The notes beneath the pieces are model-generated. The model was not told the DNA's origin. It worked only from the letters and a program-made list of their open reading frames with translations, and did not search any database. DNA of 64,000 nucleotides from Spirochaeta lutea (GTDB lineage Bacteria; Spirochaetota; Spirochaetia; DSM-27196; Salinispiraceae), in assembly GCF_000758165.1 (NCBI RefSeq), contig NZ_JNUP01000066.1:16964-80963 (forward strand), written 5' to 3'. A program made the translations under genes and the position numbers. Every line of letters starts with the position of its first letter. Positions within the stretch are counted from its first letter, which is position 1. Positions 1-9,497 of this stretch are shown piece after piece.

Positions 1-295
1 ATTCAAGCCCGATCCCGATGTACTATTCCTGAATCCCACCCTGAAAGGGCATCTCAGCGTATCGCCGGAGCTTCTGGCCGGCTTCAGCCTGAACGGCCAC
101 TATGAGAAGAAAGGAATCACCGACATTGCGGATCTGATTAGTCCGGAAAATGCAGTTATCGGCCTCTCCGTGGGGTACCAGACCGGTCCGGCCATAATTT
201 CCTTGGTATATGACTTGAAGTATAATCCCGTTACCGCTGAAGGTGCGGACCCCTGGAAGGTCACCTCAAGCATTGAAACAACACTGACCTTTTAG
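1..295 (+). CDS. C-terminal end of an outer-membrane beta-barrel-like protein (5' truncated)
   Basis: An open frame runs in from the left edge (first full codon at 2) and stops with TAG at 293-295, giving about 97 visible residues. The stretch alternates polar and hydrophobic residues like amphipathic beta strands and ends in ...TLTF. A C-terminal aromatic residue is the usual BAM-recognition signature of outer-membrane barrels. The next gene also ends in a terminal Phe after barrel-like sequence, so the two may be related tandem envelope proteins (inference). The 5' end lies outside the window and no family can be named from this fragment. Confidence 0.6.
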   Translation, partial: FKPDPDVLFLNPTLKGHLSVSPELLAGFSLNGHYEKKGITDIADLISPENAVIGLSVGYQTGPAIISLVYDLKYNPVTAEGADPWKVTSSIETTLTF

Positions 296-319
296 GGATG
301 TCCAGTTAAGGAGGAATAT

Positions 320-2599
320 ATGAAAAAACAGCGATTACTAATGTGTTTTATCGCCGTGTTGGCTGTCCTGGGAGGATACGGTTTCGCCCAGGCTGATGCC
401 CCTGCGGCGTATCTCGAATACTATGACTTCGGAGTATCGGTCTTCGATTCCGAGGGATTCGAAATCCCCGATATCTCCTTCGGATTTGAGCTGGATCCGG
501 GGTACCGTATTGAAACCAATGAAGGGGCTGCGGAAATAAGCCTGCAACCCAATGGTTCGATTATCAAACTCTCCCCGGGTACCAACTTCACCATCGACAG
601 TGTTCAGGGTCGTGACGGAAGTACCTCGAACAACTTTTCCGTCGGCCGAGGCCGGATTCGTGCTGTCGCCGCGAAGGTAACCGGATCGGAATACAATTTC
701 CGTACCCGAACCGCCGTAGGGGGTGTTCGGGGAACCGACTTCGGTATCGAGGTGGTTCCGGATCAGTCCGATTCTCTCTTTGTTGCCGAAGGAAGTGTGG
801 AATTTACCAACTCTGAAACGGGGGAAAGCCTGTTACTTGGAGCCGGCCAATTTGCCAATGCCCTTTCAGAGGTTTTCCAGGCGGTTAACCTTACAGCCGA
901 AGAGATGGGAGCCTTGTTTGAGGGACTTGATTTTTCCGCTCTAGATCCGGCCTCAGTACCCGGTCAGCCCCAACCCCAGGCAGACGATCAGCCTGCTGAT
1001 CAGCCCGAGGAAGGCGACGACGGCTCTGAAACGGCTTCAGGAGCCGGAAGCTCGGGGCCCCTAGCCTCTCCGGAGAGTCAGCAGGACCAGACCGCCCAGG
1101 AAGAAGGAGAAGCCCAGGGTGATCCAACCATCAATACCGACAGCCCCATCTATAAGTTCCTTAGCGACTTCCTCGGGATGGAGGTAGGTTCCATTACCAT
1201 GGATGGCAAGACCTACGGGAAGGCAGTGTTCCAACCGAAGATCAATTTCGGCAGCTTTAGATCCCAGTTGTATCTGCCTATTATCTATTCCGACAACCTC
1301 CTGGACCCCGAAAACTGGCATAAGCCCCAGGGTAACGATGAATGGAGTTTCGGTACCGATCAGCCCGAGGGTGAGGTGCTGGCCATTGTCGGGGATGTCC
1401 TCAAGGATTTGGTTCTAAAAATTAAATACATCGAAATCGGCGATTACCGCGACCCCTTCTTCTTGAAGCTCGGAAATGTTGAAAGCATGACACTCGGACA
1501 CGGTATGTTGATTAATAACTATGCCAACGATGCAGATTTCCCTGCGGTGCGAAGGATGGGTCTGAACATCGGGTTGACGGGGAAAAAGGTAGGCCTTGAG
1601 CTGTTAACCAACGATCTGAGTAATCCGGAAATCTTTGGAACCCGGTTTGTATTCCGCCCCGCTGCCCCGTCCTTCGGCTTGGGCGTAGCCCTCAGTCTCG
1701 CAGCGGATATCAATCCCGGCGGTGAGCTGGAACGGGCGGCTGAATCGGCTGGTACGGATAATCTGACAGAATTGCAAAAAGCAGCAGCCGAAGCGGATCT
1801 GATGTTCTTTAATGCAGCCTTTGATATTGATGTCCCGATAGTGGAAACCGACTTCCTGAGTCTGGTACTCTTTGGAGATTTAGGTACCTTCATCCCCTAC
1901 GTTGGATCATCCGTTACCCTGGACGGCACCACCATTGAGTCCGGGCTGAGGACCGAAGCCTTCATAGAACGTGACGATGGATTAAAGATCCGTAACTACG
2001 GGATCCAGACCGGATTGTTCGGGAATCTTTGGATCCTCGATTACCGGTTGGAGTTCCAGTACTATCAGGGTGCATTTACTCCGTCCTTCTACAACAATCC
2101 CTACGACCGGATACGATCCCAGCGTGCCACCGATACCCTTACCTTCCTGTTGGATCCAGCTGGATTTGACGGAATAACCAAGGCTGGTGTTTACGGATCC
2201 GCCGGAGCGCAGATAATTCCTGGATTAAGTCTCGGTGCCGGGTATAAATGGCCGTGGGTCATTGGAGCAGAGGGAGAAGCTGATATCACCGCCGACGATT
2301 ACTTCCACATCGGCCTGCATGTTGCCGAGGGTCTCTTGCCCTACAACATCAGCGGAGGCATCCAGTTTGAACGGGCCCGATTCCGGGATGTATTCACCGA
2401 CACGGAGAATTTCTCCCTCTTTGATGAGAATGCAACCTTTAAGGGCTCCATTAGTGTTGAGGTAGCACCCCTTATGGATATCGTGCTGTCAGTCGGTACT
2501 GCAGTATTGCGGGATGACACCGGTGCGGTGCGGTACAATGAGGGTGGAAAGCCGGTTTTCGGACCAACCATCAGTCTTGAAACGAAGATCGGATTTTAG
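320..2599 (+). CDS. FecR-domain protein with C-terminal beta-barrel-like region
   Basis: 759 residues with a signal peptide (about 1-25, hydrophobic core then FAQA). A FecR-type domain follows at about 55-185, with the diagnostic block AVGGVRGTDFGIEV near 130-145. A Pro/Gln/Glu-rich linker spans about 205-275. A long Gly/aromatic-rich, strand-forming region runs from about 300 to the end and terminates in KIGF, typical of outer-membrane barrels. FecR domains are known from iron-sensing anti-sigma factors, but in spirochaetes they often occur in secreted proteins with no sigma-factor partner, as here. A strong ribosome site (AAGGAGG) precedes the ATG. The mutL start follows 14 bases after the stop. 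Likely periplasmic plus outer-membrane; function unknown. Confidence 0.75.
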   Translation: MKKQRLLMCFIAVLAVLGGYGFAQADAPAAYLEYYDFGVSVFDSEGFEIPDISFGFELDPGYRIETNEGAAEISLQPNGSIIKLSPGTNFTIDSVQGRDGSTSNNFSVGRGRIRAVAAKVTGSEYNFRTRTAVGGVRGTDFGIEVVPDQSDSLFVAEGSVEFTNSETGESLLLGAGQFANALSEVFQAVNLTAEEMGALFEGLDFSALDPASVPGQPQPQADDQPADQPEEGDDGSETASGAGSSGPLASPESQQDQTAQEEGEAQGDPTINTDSPIYKFLSDFLGMEVGSITMDGKTYGKAVFQPKINFGSFRSQLYLPIIYSDNLLDPENWHKPQGNDEWSFGTDQPEGEVLAIVGDVLKDLVLKIKYIEIGDYRDPFFLKLGNVESMTLGHGMLINNYANDADFPAVRRMGLNIGLTGKKVGLELLTNDLSNPEIFGTRFVFRPAAPSFGLGVALSLAADINPGGELERAAESAGTDNLTELQKAAAEADLMFFNAAFDIDVPIVETDFLSLVLFGDLGTFIPYVGSSVTLDGTTIESGLRTEAFIERDDGLKIRNYGIQTGLFGNLWILDYRLEFQYYQGAFTPSFYNNPYDRIRSQRATDTLTFLLDPAGFDGITKAGVYGSAGAQIIPGLSLGAGYKWPWVIGAEGEADITADDYFHIGLHVAEGLLPYNISGGIQFERARFRDVFTDTENFSLFDENATFKGSISVEVAPLMDIVLSVGTAVLRDDTGAVRYNEGGKPVFGPTISLETKIGF

Positions 2600-2613
2600 T
2601 AGCTTGATTCTCA

Positions 2614-4458
2614 ATGAATGAGAACCAGAAACACCATGCCCATCCTTCCCCAAGGCGTGTACAGGTCTTGCGGGAGGATGTGGCTCGTAAAATCGCGGCC
2701 GGTGAAGTAATTGACCGGCCGTATTCTGTTTTACGTGAATTACTCGATAATGCCATTGACTCCGGTGCGGATCAGATTCAGGTAGAGATTGCTGATGGTG
2801 GCACGCGATTAATCCGGGTAAGCGATAATGGATCCGGAATGAACAGTGAGGATCTATCCCTATGCTTCCAATCCCACGCTACCAGTAAAATTGAACATGA
2901 AGATGATTTGCTGCGAATCCAGACCCTAGGATTTAGGGGAGAGGCGTTATCCAGTATTGCAGCGGTGAGTAAACTGGAGATTACCTCCCGAGCAGAGGAT
3001 GCTCCTGAGGGAGGGGTTGTAATCGTTCATGGGGGAAAAAAGGTCAGCCAAACCACCAAGGCTTGGGGAAAGGGCACCAGTATTGGGGTGAGCGATCTTT
3101 TTTTTAACCTCCCCGCCCGGAAGAAGTTTCTAAAACGCTCCGCAACAGAGGCGATGCTCTGTAAAAATACCCTCATAGAAAAGGCCCTAGCCTTCCCCCA
3201 TATTCAGTTTGAATACAGAACAGAGGGAACACTCCGGTTCGTCCTGCCAGGGGTTCCTCCTCAGATAGAATCAAACCACTTACAGCGAATTCTCATGGCG
3301 TATCCGGACCTAGGAGATGAAAAACTCTTTTTCTCGGTCCAGGGTTCCGGGGATGGATTTTCTTTTACAGCCGTTATCGGTGAGCCGGGTATCAGCCGTG
3401 GGGACCGGAAGATGGTACAGGTGTATGCAAACCATCGCCGTATTCAGGAGTTCTCTCTCATTCAAGCCATGGAGTATGGGTTCCAGGGGTTCTTGCCTGG
3501 CGGCCGGTACCCCGTTGCCTTTCTGTTCCTGGATGCCGATCCTGCCTTTGTAGATTTCAATATCCATCCTGCAAAACGTGAAGCGAAATTCACCATTCTG
3601 CCGGAGATTCATCGAAGGGTGAGCCGATCAGTACAAGAAATTCTTTCCAATCACGCAAAGCAAACCCTGAGCTACCAGCAGCGAAGCGCCAGTCCCCGGC
3701 AGGATATCGGCGTTACATCCTTCCTGCACCATAACTCCACCGGGCAACTGCAGGGACACCCCCATGGCGCCACCCCGGCTGATTCCCCTCCCAATTCTGA
3801 TTTCCCGGCTCGGGGAGTTCAGGAACGTATCCCGAATTGGAACCGACCTATGCCCCGCTCTACCTCCGAACTCTATGAGCCCCACGCCGAACCGATGTCG
3901 TCAAATCCAGCACCGCGTCACGAATCCGAACCCTACCGATACCTCGGCCAGGTGTTTACCCTGTTCCTGCTCGTAGAACTGGAGAATTCTCTGTACATGA
4001 TCGATATGCATGCCGCACATGAAAAGATACTCTTTGAACAATTTTCGCAAAATCCCAGGCCCCAGCGGCTGCTACTCCCCCTGGAGCTCACCGAACTTGA
4101 CGAACCTATTAACCCGGAACTGCTGCAGGAATTACATGCCCTGGGGATTGAAATCGAAACCAATGAATCCGGCACCTATCAAATAATCTCCCTGCCAGGG
4201 GGATTGATCGGAAAGGAACTCTATCTTGCGGAGTTTCTTGGGGGATTTCGGGGGACCAAGGACGATCTGCAGCGCAGCCTCTATGCCACCATGGCCTGTA
4301 GAAGCGCAGTCAAGGACGGTGATTACATAAACGACCGTATCGCCCATGCAATTATCCAGGGAGCACTCCAGCTAGAGAATCCCCGTTGTCCCCATGGAAG
4401 GCCCATCTGGTTTGAAATCTCCAAGGATGAGCTCTTCCAGTTGGTGGGGCGGACGTAA
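2614..4458 (+). CDS. mutL: DNA mismatch repair protein MutL (endonuclease-type)
   Basis: 614 residues. The N-terminal GHKL ATPase shows KIAAGEVIDRP, ELLDNAIDSGA, DNGSGM, GFRGEALSSIA and NLPARKKFL. A linker of about 110 residues follows, then the dimerisation/nuclease domain. That domain carries DMHAAHEKILFE at about 464-475, which fits the DQHA(X)2E(X)4E metal-binding motif of nicking MutL proteins, together with ACRSAVK (about 560) and CPHGRP (about 591). These motifs indicate an intrinsically nicking MutL, as in bacteria without MutH. It would act with MutS, which is not in the window. The gene lies 14 bases after the FecR-barrel gene; no clear Shine-Dalgarno is visible, so it may be read from the same transcript. 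Confidence 0.95.
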   Translation: MNENQKHHAHPSPRRVQVLREDVARKIAAGEVIDRPYSVLRELLDNAIDSGADQIQVEIADGGTRLIRVSDNGSGMNSEDLSLCFQSHATSKIEHEDDLLRIQTLGFRGEALSSIAAVSKLEITSRAEDAPEGGVVIVHGGKKVSQTTKAWGKGTSIGVSDLFFNLPARKKFLKRSATEAMLCKNTLIEKALAFPHIQFEYRTEGTLRFVLPGVPPQIESNHLQRILMAYPDLGDEKLFFSVQGSGDGFSFTAVIGEPGISRGDRKMVQVYANHRRIQEFSLIQAMEYGFQGFLPGGRYPVAFLFLDADPAFVDFNIHPAKREAKFTILPEIHRRVSRSVQEILSNHAKQTLSYQQRSASPRQDIGVTSFLHHNSTGQLQGHPHGATPADSPPNSDFPARGVQERIPNWNRPMPRSTSELYEPHAEPMSSNPAPRHESEPYRYLGQVFTLFLLVELENSLYMIDMHAAHEKILFEQFSQNPRPQRLLLPLELTELDEPINPELLQELHALGIEIETNESGTYQIISLPGGLIGKELYLAEFLGGFRGTKDDLQRSLYATMACRSAVKDGDYINDRIAHAIIQGALQLENPRCPHGRPIWFEISKDELFQLVGRT

Positions 4459-4464
4459 CACCCC

Positions 4465-4494
4465 GCCTTCCCGGTAGGTTCCCGGGATGAAGGC
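4465..4494. terminator. Hairpin between convergent mutL and TPR gene
   Basis: GCCTTC (4465-4470) pairs with GAAGGC (4489-4494), with an inner CCGG/CCGG pairing. It sits in the 77-base convergent gap after mutL and could end transcription from either side. There is no U-tract, so a Rho-independent terminator is only a possibility. Confidence 0.35.
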
Positions 4495-4535
4495 AGAATC
4501 CCCAGCGTGTTCAGAGGGTGCTTGCAGCCCCCTTC

Positions 4536-6578
4536 TTATAGTCCGGCAAGCAAATCGCGCACCTCGGACGCATCCTCATAGTTCGCATTCCGCTTTAACA
4601 AATCCTCAAGGACGACCCGAGCCCGATCCTTATTATCCTGGGCGATGAGGACCTCTCCGAGACGGTGGTAGGCTTTGAAAAAGTTCCCATCTAGATTAAT
4701 ACTGGTTTCTAGGCTGCTCCTGGCCCCGCTGTAATCCTCCATACCGATCTGGGTTAGGGCGAGATTGTATCGTAGTTCAGGGTCGTTCGGTTTTTGGCTG
4801 ACGGCCTTATTCGCATGGCGAAGACTATCGGTGTATACCGCTTTGAGGCGGTAGGAGGTCGCCAGGTTGGCATTCACTTCAATGGAATTCTCGTCGAGGT
4901 CGTAGGCTTGTAACAGGTACTCCAGGGCTTCATCCGGCTGATTCAGTTCATTGTAAATGGCCCCCAACTCGATATAGGGCTTGATATACCTTCGGTCCTG
5001 GTTAACTGAGGTAGTAAGGTATTCAATTGCCTGATCTACCCCCCCCAGCTTATGGGCCACAAGCCCGAGAGTATACGTATACTGAGCCCTGCCAGGCTCC
5101 AATTGCACGCTCTTCGCTGCTACGGGCAAAGCTTCCTCAAACCTCTCAAGCTCGATTAATACGGTTGCATAGTTATAATTGTTTACTGCCTGGTTGGGTT
5201 CCAGATCAAGGGCTGCCTTAAAGTACTCAAGACTTTCCTGGTATCTATTCTGGGTGAACAACACCGTTCCCAGAGCGCGGGTATGGGCGGCGCTGGGATT
5301 TAGCTCTACCGCCTTTCTGAGGTGGGTTACCGCCCTATCCAAATCGCCCCGGCTCTGGTTTATTCTACCGAGACGGTAGTAGGCGGCAGCATAGGAAGAG
5401 TCGACAGCCACGGCCTTTTGGTACGCATCCAAGGCGCGGCGCTGGTCCCCCAACTGTTCATAGGCCGCTCCCAGGTTGTAGAAACAGCGTTCATTGGTTG
5501 AGTCCAAGAAAATACTTGCTTCATAGGAACCCTTGGCTTCTTCAAAGCGGCCGGCACGGTACTGAGCATTTCCCAGGGCAAACAATACATCCGCATTGGT
5601 GGTATTGAGATCTGCCGCCTTTTTAAGCTCCTGGATAGCCCGGTCAAACTGCTGGGTTTCTTCGTAAATCCGCCCCAGGGTGTAATAGCTCTCCCAAAGA
5701 TCGGGGTTCAGGGTTATCGCCCGGTTTGCATTGGCGATGGATTGATCTAGGTTAACCTGGTTAGCTGGATCTTCTTCAAAATAGTTCTCCGCCATCCGGG
5801 CATATACCAAGGCCTCCTGGGAATCGAGATTCATAGCCTCGGTAATTTTCTGCCGGGCTTGGGAGTATTGATCATTTTCTTGGTCGCGGCGGGCCTGCTC
5901 AAGAAGCTGCTGAATTTTCCTCTGTTTTTCAGCTTCCTGGGCGGAGAGCCGGGCTAGTCGTTCCTGCTCTGCCTGCTGGCGCTCTAACTCAGCTTGACGC
6001 TGGCGTTCTAATTCAGCCTCTCGTTGGGCAGCCAACTGCCGAGCCTGTTCAAGCTCCAACCGCTGCTGTTCCGCCTGGGCTTCCCGCTCTCGGGCTGCGG
6101 CCTCTGCCCTCCTGGCTTCTGCAGCTGCTCTCTGGGCTTCCAAGGCTGCAACCTCAGGATCCTCCCCTGCACTACTATTCCGTATGCTTTGCAGGGCATC
6201 CTGAAGCTCCTGGTTTTGTTTCGCAAGATCCTGAAGTTCCTGCTGACGACGTTGTTCTTCCTGGTTTCTTTTGGCTGCAAGAATCTCGTCCCGAAGCTGA
6301 GTGACCTCGGTATCCCTGGGATTCTCCAATAGTATCTGCTCTAAGAGATTCAAACCGCGGTCGTATTCCTCGTTTTCCAGATAATCCCGGGCAAGAAGCA
6401 AGGCGTTATCGCGTCTTTTCTGGGCTGGAGAGACATCCTGGAAATTCGCTGGTGAAGAGCTCCTGGATACCCAGATTGCCGTCCCCACTCCGGCTAACCC
6501 AACCAGGATAATCCCACCAATAATTATCAACATGCGTTGTCTCTTAGTTACAGAGCCCTTATTCATTTCTTCTGGCAT
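4536..6578 (-). CDS. Membrane-anchored coiled-coil TPR-repeat protein
   Basis: About 680 residues from the ATG at 6578, chosen because AAAGGA sits 8 nt upstream; an in-frame GTG at 6611 would add 11 residues. Architecture: short basic cytoplasmic tail, one membrane helix at about 16-37, a Glu/Gln/Arg/Ala-rich coiled coil at about 90-230, then at least a dozen tetratricopeptide units to the C-terminus with repeated A-x-x-x-Y-x-x-A-L patterns. TPR arrays are protein-protein scaffolds, probably facing the periplasm here. It is the second gene of a leftward pair; the upstream TPR gene ends 42 bases before this start. The partner and process are unknown. Confidence 0.8.
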   Translation of the reverse strand: MPEEMNKGSVTKRQRMLIIIGGIILVGLAGVGTAIWVSRSSSPANFQDVSPAQKRRDNALLLARDYLENEEYDRGLNLLEQILLENPRDTEVTQLRDEILAAKRNQEEQRRQQELQDLAKQNQELQDALQSIRNSSAGEDPEVAALEAQRAAAEARRAEAAAREREAQAEQQRLELEQARQLAAQREAELERQRQAELERQQAEQERLARLSAQEAEKQRKIQQLLEQARRDQENDQYSQARQKITEAMNLDSQEALVYARMAENYFEEDPANQVNLDQSIANANRAITLNPDLWESYYTLGRIYEETQQFDRAIQELKKAADLNTTNADVLFALGNAQYRAGRFEEAKGSYEASIFLDSTNERCFYNLGAAYEQLGDQRRALDAYQKAVAVDSSYAAAYYRLGRINQSRGDLDRAVTHLRKAVELNPSAAHTRALGTVLFTQNRYQESLEYFKAALDLEPNQAVNNYNYATVLIELERFEEALPVAAKSVQLEPGRAQYTYTLGLVAHKLGGVDQAIEYLTTSVNQDRRYIKPYIELGAIYNELNQPDEALEYLLQAYDLDENSIEVNANLATSYRLKAVYTDSLRHANKAVSQKPNDPELRYNLALTQIGMEDYSGARSSLETSINLDGNFFKAYHRLGEVLIAQDNKDRARVVLEDLLKRNANYEDASEVRDLLAGL

Positions 6579-6620
6579 AGACAAATTCCTTTTGTTTGTA
6601 TCATCCTTCACGCAAGACGG

Positions 6621-7406
6621 CTAATCATGAATAGTGAGTTCATCGTCGAGATCAATCACCGTATCCGCCCCGGCACCCCGGCTATTTTTATCACCGGCAG
6701 CCGTATCAAGACTGTTAAAGACCGAGTTTAACAGATCTTGACGCCGCTGGGCTTCCTGTCTGGCCCGCTCTGCCTGCTCCTGGGCAATCCGGCGCTGCTC
6801 AGCCTCTCGTTGAGCTTCCTCCAGTTTTTGCTGTTCTTCCTCGGCAATTCTTCGCTGTTCCTGAGCCCTAAGCTCACCCTCCAAGGCTGCAATCATCTGG
6901 AGTACCTGAGGCACCTGTTCATGATCCGGTGCCAGCTGGATAAAGCTCCGGTAATCCCCAATTGCATTCTGATAGGCACCCCTGCGAACCTGGTTATTGG
7001 CCCTGTTTAAATAAGCGGGTGCATAACTGCGTTTGGCTTCAATAGCCCGGTTAAAAAAGCTCATGGCCTGATCAAGCTCACCCTTCCGCACAGCAATATT
7101 CCCCATATTGTAGAGGATCAAATGGGTCTCGGCTCCCGGCTTTGACAGCCCGTCCTGGAGCACCCCGAGAGCCTGCTCATACAATCCTATCTGTTCATAT
7201 GCCATACCGAGGTACAGATAGACACGGGTATCCACCCCTGGACTCCGCAAACTAGCCTCAAGCAGGGGGATGGCCTCCTGGGGTTTGTTATACAAAAAAG
7301 CCTCAATGCCCTGTTGATACACCGAAGGAGCATCAGTCGACTGCGCCTCAAGACCGATTATACCGGAAAACAACAGAAGTAGCATAAACAGCAGAGGGAT
7401 TTTCAT
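6621..7406 (-). CDS. Secreted TPR-repeat protein with coiled-coil tail
   Basis: 261 residues from the ATG at 7406, chosen because it begins a clean signal peptide (MKIPLLFMLLLLFSG...EAQ). The longer open frame to 7553 would run into the divergent gene at 7456. After the signal come about four TPR units (25-155), then a Glu/Gln/Arg-rich helix with repeated RIAxEE/ERAR patterns (about 165-220) and an acidic tail. It sits upstream of, and close to, the larger TPR protein, so the two probably form one operon and one periplasmic assembly (inference). No good Shine-Dalgarno is visible. Confidence 0.75.
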   Translation of the reverse strand: MKIPLLFMLLLLFSGIIGLEAQSTDAPSVYQQGIEAFLYNKPQEAIPLLEASLRSPGVDTRVYLYLGMAYEQIGLYEQALGVLQDGLSKPGAETHLILYNMGNIAVRKGELDQAMSFFNRAIEAKRSYAPAYLNRANNQVRRGAYQNAIGDYRSFIQLAPDHEQVPQVLQMIAALEGELRAQEQRRIAEEEQQKLEEAQREAEQRRIAQEQAERARQEAQRRQDLLNSVFNSLDTAAGDKNSRGAGADTVIDLDDELTIHD

Positions 7407-7415
7407 GGCATTGAT

Positions 7416-7445
7416 TTGACAGCGTGATAAGCAATACGGTATCTT
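7416..7445 (+). promoter_or_regulatory. Predicted sigma70-type promoter of TPR/phosphoesterase operon
   Basis: TTGACA (7416-7421) and TATCTT (7440-7445) are spaced by 18 bp. The expected transcription start (about 7452) lies only a few bases before the ATG at 7456, and no Shine-Dalgarno is present, so the mRNA would have almost no leader. Confidence 0.5.
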
Positions 7446-7455
7446 TTTTAGTATC

Positions 7456-8814
7456 ATGATCATAATCCCTCTAGTGGCCCTAGGGCTGGTGTTCGTACTT
7501 GGTATTATACTCATCGTCAGATCCATACTAACACCTAAGCGGGTGGGGACCATCGAACGGCTCTATAAACAGCGAAAGTTCCCCCAGGCTATAAAAATGG
7601 CAAAGCAAATCCTGCTCAAAGATCCAAGAAATGCCGATGCCCACTATTTCCTCGGCCTCAGTTACCTAGAGGATAATAAACCGGAACTCGCCCTCATGGA
7701 ACTGAAAGCCGTAAACCAAATTGGTAAATTCGACGGCCTCATACGGGAGGTACCGTTCAGGATTAAAATAGCGGAACTATATTCGAAATTCAATCAGCCC
7801 GAAGAAGCCTTGAAGGAATATCTTTTACTTCTTAAGAATGATCCGGAAAATCCTGAATACTACTATCAAAGCGGCCTACTCTTCGAGCAGCGGGGCCGGG
7901 CTGACAAGGCCGTCGGGTACTACCGAAAGGCCATAAGCCTCAACGACCGTCATGCAAATGCACATAGTAGGCTTGGCTCCCTCCTGTTTCGGGCAAAGCG
8001 CCTCGGGGATGCAAAAGAATCCTTGGAAAAGGCTACGCGATTGCAGCCTGAGAATGCCCAGGCCCATTATTTCCTGGGTAAGATTCAAAAGGAGGCAAAG
8101 GAATACGTAGCTGCTCTAGCCTCCTTTGAGAAATCGGCCAAGGATAGCGAGTTTAAAACAAAGTCGCTCATAGAACGGGGGAACTGCCTCTACTACACCG
8201 GGGATATGGACCGAGCGGAGGCGGAGCTGCAGCGGGCAATCAAACTCTCCCAGCAACCCGGCTCTGCGGAGATCATTTTTGCCCGCTACCTATTGGCCGC
8301 CATGTATGAACAGAGCAGAAAAATTGAAGAGGCTATCGAGCAATGGGAAACCATCTATGCCGTGAAGCCCGATTACCGGGATGTGGGACAGAAATTGTCC
8401 AACTACCAGGATCTGCGGACCGACGATGTTTTGAAGGATTTTTTGATCGCCGGGCAGGAGGAGTTTATTCAGATGTGCCGGGGGGTTGTGGAGGGGTCCA
8501 GCCTAGCCGTTCATGATGTTAAAACCATAAACGGTGGCTGCCAGATCATTGCCGGTGAATCGTCCACCAAGTGGCGGAATCAGAGGACTCAGCCACGTCT
8601 TATCCATTTTCTCCGGATAACCGATCCGGTGGATGAATCTACCATTAGAGATTTCAACGAGCTGATCAGGGAGCAGGGGGTATCTCGAGGGCTGATTTTT
8701 ACCAGTTCAACCTTCACCCGGATGGCTCAGGTCTTCGCAGAAAACAGACCGATTGAGCTCCACGATAAAGAAACCCTCCAACGGCTTCTCAAGAAGTACT
8801 CCGGAAACTCCTAG
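7456..8814 (+). CDS. Membrane-anchored TPR protein with Mrr/restriction-endonuclease-fold-like C-terminal domain
   Basis: 452 residues. One N-terminal membrane helix (1-23), TPR units at about 35-300, then a C-terminal domain (about 322-450). The end of that domain, with SRGLIFTSSTFTRMAQVFA followed by RPIELHDKETLQRLL, resembles the C-terminal half of Mrr-type (PD-D/ExK fold) nuclease domains. The expected catalytic Asp...Glu/Gln-x-Lys set is not clearly present, so it may be an inactive, nucleic-acid- or protein-binding version. First gene of a three-gene operon: the phosphoesterase starts 8 bases after its stop and the ParB-like gene abuts that. The fold assignment is pattern-based and moderate. 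Confidence 0.65.
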   Translation: MIIIPLVALGLVFVLGIILIVRSILTPKRVGTIERLYKQRKFPQAIKMAKQILLKDPRNADAHYFLGLSYLEDNKPELALMELKAVNQIGKFDGLIREVPFRIKIAELYSKFNQPEEALKEYLLLLKNDPENPEYYYQSGLLFEQRGRADKAVGYYRKAISLNDRHANAHSRLGSLLFRAKRLGDAKESLEKATRLQPENAQAHYFLGKIQKEAKEYVAALASFEKSAKDSEFKTKSLIERGNCLYYTGDMDRAEAELQRAIKLSQQPGSAEIIFARYLLAAMYEQSRKIEEAIEQWETIYAVKPDYRDVGQKLSNYQDLRTDDVLKDFLIAGQEEFIQMCRGVVEGSSLAVHDVKTINGGCQIIAGESSTKWRNQRTQPRLIHFLRITDPVDESTIRDFNELIREQGVSRGLIFTSSTFTRMAQVFAENRPIELHDKETLQRLLKKYSGNS

Positions 8815-8822
8815 GACGGATC

Positions 8823-9497
8823 ATGAAAATACTATGTATTGCCGACCATATCGATCCCTTGGTGCATAGTGTGAACGCTAAGGACCGCTTTAAGGATGTA
8901 GATTTTGTTCTCAGTGCGGGAGATCTCCCCATGGATTATTTGGGATTTGTTGCGTCTACATTAAATAAATCGGTGTTTTTCGTCTTTGGTAACCACAACC
9001 TAAAGCATGTAGAGTTGTTCCGTAGGGGATTTTCTGCTCTTCGATCAGGCATGGACGCTGCCCATCTTACACGAAACCGCTTCGGCTCAACCTACATTGG
9101 TGGGCGGTGTATAAAAACCAGGTCCGGATTGCTGATAGCAGGGATGGGGGGGAGCATTAACTATAATAATGGGGAGAACCAATTCAGCGATGCTCAAATG
9201 GCCTGGAAATTACTCCGGCTCATTCCCCGGTTATTACTCAACAAACTGTTCTACGGTAGATTTTTGGATATCTTCTTGACCCATAGTCCGCCCTACGGTA
9301 TCAACGATCTGCCTGAGGATCCCTGCCACCGCGGATTTAAACCCTTTTTGTGGTTTATGCGCCTTTTTTCTCCCCGGTATCTGTTACATGGCCATGTACA
9401 CCTGTATAATTCGAACGATACTCGGGTATCCCGGTATGAACATACACAGATTGTAAATGTGTATGACCACTACGTGCTAACCATTGAGGGAGTTTAG
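8823..9497 (+). CDS. Calcineurin-like metallophosphoesterase
   Basis: 224 residues with the metal-site blocks of the calcineurin-like family in order: IADHID near the N-terminus, SAGD, FGNHN, THSPP and HGHVH. Members cleave phosphate mono- or diesters with two metal ions; the substrate cannot be told from sequence. There is no signal peptide or membrane helix, so it is cytoplasmic. An AGGA-type ribosome site overlaps the end of the preceding gene, and the next ATG directly follows its TAG, so it is translated as the middle gene of the TPR/phosphoesterase/ParB-like operon. Confidence 0.85.
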   Translation: MKILCIADHIDPLVHSVNAKDRFKDVDFVLSAGDLPMDYLGFVASTLNKSVFFVFGNHNLKHVELFRRGFSALRSGMDAAHLTRNRFGSTYIGGRCIKTRSGLLIAGMGGSINYNNGENQFSDAQMAWKLLRLIPRLLLNKLFYGRFLDIFLTHSPPYGINDLPEDPCHRGFKPFLWFMRLFSPRYLLHGHVHLYNSNDTRVSRYEHTQIVNVYDHYVLTIEGV

